Source of the DNA: Infirmifilum lucidum | GTDB lineage: Archaea; Thermoproteota; Thermoprotei; Thermofilales; Thermofilaceae | Reading direction: 5' to 3' | Assembly: GCF_014876775.1 (NCBI RefSeq) | Contig: NZ_CP062310.1 | Span: 1,279,699 to 1,343,698, forward strand | Length of the DNA: 64,000 nt | In this document: one piece after another, positions 58,271 to 64,000 of the stretch | Position numbering within the stretch: position 1 is the stretch's first letter | How the letters are laid out: the number at the start of each line of letters is the position of its first letter | The notes under the pieces: model-generated | What the model was told of the DNA's origin: nothing | What the model saw: the letters and a program-made list of their open reading frames with translations, nothing else | The model's database searches: none | Program-made: the position numbers and the translations under genes

Positions 58271-59248
58271 ATGCCGGAGTTTTTCGAGGACTCTCTCCTG
58301 AGAGAGATAGCGCAGCTGCCCCCGAGGTACAGGGACTATGCTTATGCCTCGCTGGCACGGGCCTCTGGGAGGCTTGGCTACGGGTATAGGGATCTCGCAT
58401 CGAGGGTGAGGAGTACCTACCTTAGATCTTACGTGCTGGCAGAGATGCCCCTCTACGACCCCCCTTCGCTCGACACCACTGTAAAGGAGGTTCTAGAGGC
58501 TCTACCGAGCCTTAAGTATGCTGGGAGAGTGTACGTCCTAGCCAGGCTGGCAGAAACACTCTGCGCTCTCGGCCGAAAGGACTATAAACACTACCTTTTC
58601 GTGGCTGAGAACTACTCTACTCCAGTTGGGTATTCTGGGAAGGCGCGCCTAGCAATAGCTTTCTCGCGGTGCAGAATGGTCGCCAGAGCCGAGGGCATTG
58701 CTGACAGCTACAGCGGGTCGAGAAGGGCCTCCTTGTACGTGGAGCTTGCACTCGCGAGGCCCGAAGACTATAGGCTATTCACGCGCACAGCCGGGTTCAT
58801 AAGAGGACTGAGGGATGGCAAGAAGAAAGTAGTGCTATTTTCCAGGCTGGCGGGGCACCCTTTATACGGTAAGGCCACTACCCCCTGTGTCAAGGATCTT
58901 GCAATGAAAATACCTCTGGGAGAGGCTCTTGAAGACCTGTACCTGTCGCTCCTGGTAGCGAGGAACCTCGCAGAGGCTGGGTACTCTGGAGCAGTCAGGC
59001 AGGGGTTTGAGGTCATGTTCCCCAGCCTCCCGCCTATAGACGTCCTACCACTAGACTTCGCGGAGCTCATTCTAGAAGTGCTCTACCACTATAGAGGCCT
59101 GCAGACCGCCCTAAAAGTTGCCGAGGGGAGCGCTCTTGCCCCGCTCTACTATGCACACCTGCTAGACTACGTATCAATGTTGTCCTCCGAGAAGACCGGC
59201 TACACGGCTAAGGGCTCTGCCTCTAATTCAGAAAACGCTGGCATCTGA
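58271..59248 (+). CDS. Helical-repeat hypothetical protein
   Basis: About 325 residues from ATG 58271, below GGATAAATG by about 28 bases; the frame runs upstream to 58124, but that part carries the hairpin and promoter. All-helical, with ~35-residue units (LREIAQLPPRYRDYAYASLARASGRLGYGYRDLA, AEMPLYDPPSLDTTVKEVLEALPSLKYAGRVYVLARLAETLCALGR...), resembling ARM/TPR scaffolds. Likely a protein-protein adaptor; no family assigned. Confidence 0.6.
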   Translation: MPEFFEDSLLREIAQLPPRYRDYAYASLARASGRLGYGYRDLASRVRSTYLRSYVLAEMPLYDPPSLDTTVKEVLEALPSLKYAGRVYVLARLAETLCALGRKDYKHYLFVAENYSTPVGYSGKARLAIAFSRCRMVARAEGIADSYSGSRRASLYVELALARPEDYRLFTRTAGFIRGLRDGKKKVVLFSRLAGHPLYGKATTPCVKDLAMKIPLGEALEDLYLSLLVARNLAEAGYSGAVRQGFEVMFPSLPPIDVLPLDFAELILEVLYHYRGLQTALKVAEGSALAPLYYAHLLDYVSMLSSEKTGYTAKGSASNSENAGI

Positions 59249-59290
59249 TAAGGGAAATTCTTAATTAGTCGTGAAATCCCTTAAATCACA

Positions 59291-60034
59291 ATGTACTTGA
59301 AGGTCGTCTTCGGGGAAGGTTTCGAGGCGCCTGTAGTGGTGACGAGCAACGAGTTCTACGAGAAAATCAGGGGGCTATTACCCATAACTTCGAAGCTCCT
59401 GACGTGGAAGGAGGAGGTCTACTTCGAAACAGGCGTGGACTTCATGGGCGACGCCGCGACGCGCGTCACGAGCGGCACGCTGGCCTACTGGCCACCGGGT
59501 AAAGCGCTATGCATCTTCGCCTGGGCGAACCAGCCATACGGCCCGGTAGTACACTTGGGGTGGCTCTTGGGGCCTAAACACTACATCCTGGGCATCATAG
59601 AGGAGCACGCAGGCGGCGAGGAGGAAGTTAGGCTCGAGCCCCTCGACCCTGCCGCGTACCCGGAGCCCCTCAGGAGGGCCTCAGAGTTGCTTAACGGGCA
59701 CGGCTTCTACGCCGCGCCGAGGAGCTGGGGCGGGGCTGAGAGCGTTGCGGGGGCTTTTGCCCGGCACAACTTCAGGGTGGGCTTTGAAGTGTTCGTGGAG
59801 GACTACGGCTTCATCGTGGAGTCTGATCCTATCTACGCCAGGGACTTCTCGCCCATAGACGAGGCACTCCAGTACAGGATGAAGAAAGTCGTCAAGAGCA
59901 GGGTTGACGTGAACGAGGAGGGCTACGTCATACTCTCGGAGTTCGCTGCCCGGGAGGAGGCCCTCCCGGACGCCGTAAAGCAGGTTGTCCACGACTACCT
60001 GAAAGTCGTTGACATCCTATCCCTCACAGGGTGA
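59291..60034 (+). CDS. Cyclophilin-like fold protein with extra C-terminal domain
   Basis: A 247-residue protein. Residues 1-135 match the small cyclophilin-like archaeal family (DFMGDAATRVTSGTLAYWPPGKALCIFAWANQPYGPVVHLGWLLG), a beta-barrel of unknown activity. Residues ~136-247 are alpha/beta with GHGFYAAPRSWGG. ATG about 25 bases below CTTAATTAG-like and TTAAATCAC stretches. It overlaps the next gene by four bases (GTGA). Confidence 0.7.
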   Translation: MYLKVVFGEGFEAPVVVTSNEFYEKIRGLLPITSKLLTWKEEVYFETGVDFMGDAATRVTSGTLAYWPPGKALCIFAWANQPYGPVVHLGWLLGPKHYILGIIEEHAGGEEEVRLEPLDPAAYPEPLRRASELLNGHGFYAAPRSWGGAESVAGAFARHNFRVGFEVFVEDYGFIVESDPIYARDFSPIDEALQYRMKKVVKSRVDVNEEGYVILSEFAAREEALPDAVKQVVHDYLKVVDILSLTG

Positions 60035-60459
60035 GCCTCATTAAAATCGTCGTGTGGGCCCTCGACTTCACGCCTAACAAGTTCGTACAGGACGTGCTGT
60101 CATCGCAACTGGGAGAGGAGGTGGTCTTCGTCGGGGTAGGCCCGCTCTCAAGAGCCGAGGAGGTCTTGGAGGCCATGCGCGAGACGAGGGCTGAAGAGGC
60201 TGTTACGGCAATTGAAGATCCATGTGAGATGAACAAGTTGCTGGAGGCAGGAGTTCAGCCGCTAGTCGTGATAACGGAGGAGGTTTGTAGGGCGAAAAGC
60301 ATCAGCGAGTGCACCGGCGTTGACGCCTCCAGAGACATAGTGGTCGAGCGGGAGGGGGAGGTCTCAGTCATAAGGGTAAGAGAGTTCGCAAGAGTAATCG
60401 ACATAATGTTCCAGCTCGTAGAGCCGTCGGAGAAGCACGTGCACCACGATGACGAGTAG
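60031..60459 (+). CDS. Hypothetical alpha/beta protein
   Basis: A 142-residue protein (GTG start) with a Rossmann-like alternation: LIKIVVWALDFTP, GEEVVFVGVGPLSRAEEVLEAM, AEEAVTAIEDPCEMNKLLEAGVQPLVVITEEVCR, ending in an acidic His-rich tail (SEKHVHHDDE). The tail may bind metal. Coupled to the preceding and following genes by short overlaps; no family recognised. Confidence 0.58.
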   Translation: MSLIKIVVWALDFTPNKFVQDVLSSQLGEEVVFVGVGPLSRAEEVLEAMRETRAEEAVTAIEDPCEMNKLLEAGVQPLVVITEEVCRAKSISECTGVDASRDIVVEREGEVSVIRVREFARVIDIMFQLVEPSEKHVHHDDE

Positions 60460-61348
60460 CCTGCCTATGCAGGCCTACGTCGAACTAGAGGACAGGGGCA
60501 TCGACCTCAGGCTAACCCTCTACCCGTCGTTTGTGCTTTCTTTACTGCAAGAGACTGGGGACGGCTATGTAAAGATAGCTGGGAGGAGTAGAGGCTGCGT
60601 GCTGAGGCAGACAGGCGGACTAGTGGTGTCTTCGTGCGGGGAGGAGCTGACAAGCTACCTTAGCGGGCTATGGTATAGAGATGTCTTCGAGAGGGCAAGC
60701 GTTAAGAGAAGCATGAGCCGCGTTATCGACACACTGCGCCTGGTGTACTCCCCCCTGAGTTTATCCGTCGACCCACTCGACCCCCTACATGTGTTCGTCG
60801 CAGTCTTCCTAAGCCAGACGACGAACTACCACGCGAACGTTCTCTCGTGGACTAGGCGCCTGTGGTTCCAGACAAACGACCCCTTCGAGGCGGCTACGCT
60901 GGCCTCACGGGTGTTCTCGAGCTTCCAGGTGAAGAGACTACCGCAAGCCATAGAGTGCCTCCCGCAGGTATTCAACGGCGACAGGTACGAGGTTAGGAGA
61001 CAGCTCGTACAGTGCCCGTACGTTGGCCCAAAGACGGCTGACGCCTTCCTTCTCTACGCCCTGGCAGACCCGACGTCGCCGCCCGTCGACAGGCACTTCG
61101 TGACAATGGCCTCTAAGCTCGGGATGTTCGCTGGCCTCCACCCGCCGAGAAAGGAGTACTGCTCGAAGTACAGGTGCGAAGACTGCCCCCTCCGCGACAA
61201 GTGTATTAGGTGGCGTGCAACGAGGGATCTAGGCGAGCTCGCAGGCTGGGTTCAGACAGTGTTCTACGTGCACGACAAGACTTATTGCTCCAGGAGGCTA
61301 TGTGACCGCTGCCCACTTAGGAGCGGGTGTAGCGATGCTTACCCGTGA
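60449..61348 (+). CDS. HhH-GPD DNA glycosylase with two cysteine clusters
   Basis: A 299-residue endonuclease III-like protein. Residues ~100-225 form the HhH-GPD core: FVAVFLSQTTNYHANVLSW, hairpin CPYVGPKTADAFLLYAL (Lys195) and PPVDRHFVT (Asp214), so both residues for base removal and strand cleavage are present. Two C-x4-C-x2-C-x5-C motifs follow, Cys238/243/246/252 and Cys280/285/288/294; normal family members have one [4Fe-4S] loop. It overlaps the 60031 gene by 11 bases. Substrate unknown. Confidence 0.85.
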   Translation: MTSSLPMQAYVELEDRGIDLRLTLYPSFVLSLLQETGDGYVKIAGRSRGCVLRQTGGLVVSSCGEELTSYLSGLWYRDVFERASVKRSMSRVIDTLRLVYSPLSLSVDPLDPLHVFVAVFLSQTTNYHANVLSWTRRLWFQTNDPFEAATLASRVFSSFQVKRLPQAIECLPQVFNGDRYEVRRQLVQCPYVGPKTADAFLLYALADPTSPPVDRHFVTMASKLGMFAGLHPPRKEYCSKYRCEDCPLRDKCIRWRATRDLGELAGWVQTVFYVHDKTYCSRRLCDRCPLRSGCSDAYP

Positions 61349-61392
61349 GGGGAGAAAAAAATTAGTTGCCCCCCGGGGATAGACCAACATAG

Positions 61393-61623
61393 ATGGGTGA
61401 AAAGCCCAGAGTAGATGAGGAGTTCCCGGAGAAGGATAGGCTGATAGAGGCTGTACTGAGAGTCTTGAGACTGGATCGCAGATTTGGGAAGATCGAGGAG
61501 AAGAATGTAAGGAAAATCCTTAGAAAGCTCGACAAGAGCGATCTCACATACCTGGCTAACGTCTTCGACTCCCTATACGAGGTGATCGAGGAGAGATTTC
61601 TAAAAGAGGAAGAGAAAACTTAG
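61393..61623 (+). CDS. Small helical hypothetical protein
   Basis: A 76-residue, highly charged helical protein (DRLIEAVLRVLRLDRRFGKIEEKNVRKILRKLDKSDLTYLANVFDSLYEVIEERFL). ATG 61393 lies at an ATAGATGGG, with AAAAAAATTAG upstream as a possible promoter. It overlaps the convergent superoxide reductase gene by four bases. No family recognised. Confidence 0.55.
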   Translation: MGEKPRVDEEFPEKDRLIEAVLRVLRLDRRFGKIEEKNVRKILRKLDKSDLTYLANVFDSLYEVIEERFLKEEEKT

Positions 61624-61997
61624 ATTACTTTTATCTCTTTTCTACCCTCCCAGAGCCCGTGGAGGTTACAGTACTCTACAGCGTGTATTACCCCGCTCTT
61701 CTTCAAAACCACCTTTAGTGTGATGTCCGGCTCTGCGTACTCCGGCTCGAAAACTACTCTCGCGAGGAGAACTGGGTTGAAGGGGCGCCCCTCCTCCTGG
61801 AAGTACACTTCTACCCAGCGGATAGAGTGTTGTACAGTGTTGGGGTGCGGCCCAACTGCTACCTTGATGTAAAAGGGCTCCCCGGCTTTAACTTGCTCGG
61901 GTGCCTCTATCCTCGGGGTGTGCGTTTCAACCTTGGAGATGGCCTCGCCGGACGCGGTTTCAGGTGTGTAGATAAGGTCTCCAAACTTTTTTGTCAT
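61620..61997 (-). CDS. Superoxide reductase (neelaredoxin type)
   Basis: About 125 residues: FGDLIYTPETASGEAISKVETHTPRIEAPEQVKAGEPFYIKV, HPNTVQHSIRWVEVYFQ and EYCNLHGLWEG. The His residues and the Cys/His pair form the Fe(His4Cys) centre that reduces superoxide to peroxide in anaerobes; the N-terminal rubredoxin-like domain of desulfoferrodoxins is absent. I use ATG 61997, preceded by GAGG; GTG 62006 is the alternative. TTTTATTTT upstream is the TATA box. Confidence 0.9.
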   Translation of the reverse strand: MTKKFGDLIYTPETASGEAISKVETHTPRIEAPEQVKAGEPFYIKVAVGPHPNTVQHSIRWVEVYFQEEGRPFNPVLLARVVFEPEYAEPDITLKVVLKKSGVIHAVEYCNLHGLWEGRKEIKVI

Positions 61998-62089
61998 GTT
62001 CCTCACGGGTATAGTGTTTGCAGCGGAAAATAAAATTTTTGTCTAGCAAACAACGTAAATTTATCTTGAATGTAGTCAAAAGCTAGTAG

Positions 62090-62986
62090 GTGTTACTGTT
62101 GCCCAGGCTCGCAAAAGGCGTGTTGCTGGCAGCAGGTCTTGGCACTAGGCTCATCCCGTATAGCAAGGAGATGCCGAAGGAAATGTTACCAGTGTTCGAG
62201 GGGGTTAACGGCAAGGTCTTCCTAAAGCCAGTTATACAGGTCATATTCGAGCAACTCTACGAGGCTGGCCTACGGGAGTTCTGCTTCGTGGTGGGTAGGG
62301 GTAAGAGAGTTATCGAAGACCACTTCACCCCTGACTGGGGCTTCGTAGACTACCTCGAAAGAACAGGCAAGGAAGAGTACGCGGCTCTTTTGCGAGAGTT
62401 CTACAGGAAGATCGAGTCGTCCTACATAGCGTGGGTAAACCAGCCAATCCCACGCGGTACGGGACACGCAGTTTACACTGCCCGGATGTTCGTGGGGGAA
62501 GACTTTTTTGTAGTAGCAGCGGCAGATAACGTATTCCTGGGTGAAAACGTTGCCCTAAAGCTAGTCTCTTTCTCCGAGAAACACGGATCCCCCATGCTCG
62601 CCGCCAAGCGCGTTAGGGATCCGAGGAAATACGGGGTTATAGTAGGGCGTAGTGTCGGAGAAAGAATATACGAGGTTGAAGGGATCGTTGAGAAGCCTAC
62701 AAAGCCGGTCTCCGACCTCGCGAACGCAAGCCTCTACGTCTTCCCCCCAGAAATATTCAAGGCGATCGAGGAGACAAAGCCAAGCCCCCGCGGCGAGATA
62801 GAAGTTACGGACTCTATCCAGATACTGCTGAGCCGGGGCTTCAAATTCTACGCGTATGAGTCTACAGCCGACTGGGTCGACGTGGGCACCTGGGAGGCGT
62901 TCTTCAGGGCAATGGTGCTCTCGCTCAAGCACAGCGGGGGGTATAACCTTGTTGCCGACGTTCTAGGGATCCTCGGGGACAAGTAG
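62090..62986 (+). CDS. UTP-glucose-1-phosphate uridylyltransferase-like nucleotidyltransferase
   Basis: A 298-residue GalU-type sugar nucleotidyltransferase: GVLLAAGLGTRLIPYSKEMPKEMLPV (nucleotide loop), VVAAADNVFLGE (metal Asp), VEGIVEKPTKP (sugar contacts) and SRGEIEVTDSI-like PRGEIEVTDSIQ. It makes an NDP-sugar, most simply UDP-glucose, for glycan synthesis. GTG 62090 is about 27 bases below AAATTTATC. Could use dTTP instead; the sequence alone does not decide. Confidence 0.88.
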   Translation: MLLLPRLAKGVLLAAGLGTRLIPYSKEMPKEMLPVFEGVNGKVFLKPVIQVIFEQLYEAGLREFCFVVGRGKRVIEDHFTPDWGFVDYLERTGKEEYAALLREFYRKIESSYIAWVNQPIPRGTGHAVYTARMFVGEDFFVVAAADNVFLGENVALKLVSFSEKHGSPMLAAKRVRDPRKYGVIVGRSVGERIYEVEGIVEKPTKPVSDLANASLYVFPPEIFKAIEETKPSPRGEIEVTDSIQILLSRGFKFYAYESTADWVDVGTWEAFFRAMVLSLKHSGGYNLVADVLGILGDK

Positions 62987-63032
62987 ACTAAAAATTTTTT
63001 ACACGGCGCCCAACGTATGCTCTGGTGCTCTC

Positions 63033-64000
63033 ATGGAGAGGCCGAAGCAGAGGACACTAGCCAAGATCCTCCTAGTAGCGGAGGCTTTCTTCGGAGGCTT
63101 CTACGTCTCCATAACTAGGGGCCTATTCGTACCAATGTTGGCCTATAGTGGATACCGGTTAGACGTGCTATCAGCTGTGTTGGTGCCGACGGGGCTTGGA
63201 GGCATACTCCTGGCCCACGAGCTTTACAGGAAGCCTGGGAGTATTACGAGGAAATTCCGCTCTCTCCTTCTCTCAACACATGTATCTGAGAGAATCCTCT
63301 GGCTCCTGCCGCCCGTCCTCCTGTCAAGTCCCTACCTCCTCTCTCTAGACTACCTAGCGGGGAACGTGGTTTCGGTTCTGGTAAGCATACTGCTCGGCAT
63401 CCTCATATACTCTCTCTTCCCGACAAGGGAAATTATAGAAGTCTCGGTTCACAGGTCGGCTGCGGGCGCGGCGGCGAGCATCCTAGGCTCTCTCTTCATG
63501 ACGTTTGTTACGGCGGTTCAGTCTGCCCCGATGGCATATGTGACTTCCTACGTTACAGCGTTCCTCGCTGGTCTAGTCAGCTCCGCTACGCTAATCCTCA
63601 CGCCCGGTATCCCACAGGCCCTCCCAGAGAGAGAAAGAACTGTTACACCACACGAGGAAGCCAGGATAAGAGGCAATGTCGTGTTTATCGTGCTCGCCTT
63701 CTTCTTCGCGGGTAGCAACCTTGTAGGAATAGCCTGGAGCCCTCTCCTGAGACAGCTCGGAGCCCCTGTATATATTCCGCTCGCCCTCTCTGTTGCGGGC
63801 AACGTTGGGGGCCTCGTGGGAGCCTACTTCTGGAGGTCGTACAGGGGTTACCTGGTCGCCATAGCTCTTAACGCCCTCGTCACAGCACTGATACCCTACG
63901 TCGCGTACCCGCCTGCACATGTCGCTCTCTCCTTCGCGGCCTCACTTACATTTGCAGGCGCAAACCTCCTCGGCATGCAGGTGTTCGCGGAACTGAACGA
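63033..64000 (+). CDS. MFS-like membrane protein, 3' part beyond the window
   Basis: An open frame from ATG 63033 (MERPKQRTLAKILLVAEAFFGG) to the last base, 322 codons without a stop. Many helices (LLPPVLLSSPYLLSL, VVSVLVSILLGILIYSLF, GAAASILGSLFMTFVTAV, VVFIVLAFFFAGSNLVGIAWSPLL, HVALSFAASLTFAGANLLG) with short basic loops, like an MFS transporter, although the usual loop motifs are not obvious. It follows the nucleotidyltransferase by 46 bases. Confidence 0.75.
   Translation, partial: MERPKQRTLAKILLVAEAFFGGFYVSITRGLFVPMLAYSGYRLDVLSAVLVPTGLGGILLAHELYRKPGSITRKFRSLLLSTHVSERILWLLPPVLLSSPYLLSLDYLAGNVVSVLVSILLGILIYSLFPTREIIEVSVHRSAAGAAASILGSLFMTFVTAVQSAPMAYVTSYVTAFLAGLVSSATLILTPGIPQALPERERTVTPHEEARIRGNVVFIVLAFFFAGSNLVGIAWSPLLRQLGAPVYIPLALSVAGNVGGLVGAYFWRSYRGYLVAIALNALVTALIPYVAYPPAHVALSFAASLTFAGANLLGMQVFAELN

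Overview
The window is chromosomal DNA of a hyperthermophilic archaeon of the Thermoproteota (crenarchaea). A Thermofilales-like genome is my best guess from gene content, but no rRNA is present to settle it. Evidence: most genes start at or within a few bases of the position 25-27 bases below a TATA box (leaderless mRNAs, many GTG/TTG starts); families are archaeal (crenarchaeal-type MTA phosphorylase, DUF89, DUF4443, AAA-associated C-terminal domain, TRASH-domain metal regulator, M42 peptidase, VapBC pairs); and three intergenic C/D box methylation-guide RNAs are present. I saw no rRNA, tRNA, CRISPR array or intact insertion sequence.

Layout. 1-3380 (minus): purine-nucleoside/MTA salvage genes with an FkbM methyltransferase between two nucleoside phosphorylases. 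3381-3876: AT-rich spacer with hairpins. 3877-8160: a thioredoxin-fold protein, a VapBC pair, a small regulated locus (zinc-ribbon protein, cysteine-rich protein, beta-rich protein), an ArsR regulator and a decayed CPBP protease. 8173-13230: membrane protein, glutamate dehydrogenase, pilin-like protein, aldo-keto reductase, amino-acid permease. 13302-13358: C/D sRNA. 13395-25300: nucleotide/pyrimidine salvage (LOG-like protein, UPRT), class II aldolase, DUF89, FdhE, TldD/TldE, a phosphatase fusion, AmrS-type radical SAM, thioredoxin reductase, MBL hydrolase, CYTH protein. 25291-30573: crenarchaeal hypotheticals, a metallopeptidase, a second toxin-antitoxin pair, an aminotransferase. 30668-33872: DsbA-like protein, then an ECF S component/DUF4430/DUF4443 module. 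33812-41668: HAD, Lrp, nucleoside deoxyribosyltransferase-like and CinA-like genes, cupin, C/D sRNA, NitT/TauT-type ABC transporter with a detached AAA-associated domain, C/D sRNA, adenylate kinase. 41771-49303: transglutaminase, MFS, alpha/beta hydrolase, copper regulator plus CPH-type P-ATPase, M42 peptidase. 49356-57041: cysteine-rich paralogue, proC, PAP2 phosphatase, and a surface-filament locus with its own membrane-bound transcription factor. 57038-64000: dipeptide epimerase, hypotheticals, a DNA glycosylase with two cysteine clusters, superoxide reductase, nucleotidyltransferase, and an MFS-like protein cut by the window end.

The most interesting signal is a promoter motif, TTTGAACTA followed by exactly six bases and then the TATA box. 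I found it at five promoters in two loci 46 kb apart: 6.2-6.4 kb (divergent pair) and 52.0-53.6 kb (membrane-anchored winged-helix regulator, filament-subunit-like protein, surface proteins). It looks like a regulon linking a surface structure to a small cysteine-rich/zinc-ribbon locus. Other signals are three C/D sRNAs with almost clockwork 12-3-12 spacing, one TATA box placed 25/26 bases from two divergent starts, and perfect 16-bp palindromes at the glutamate dehydrogenase and DUF4430 promoters.
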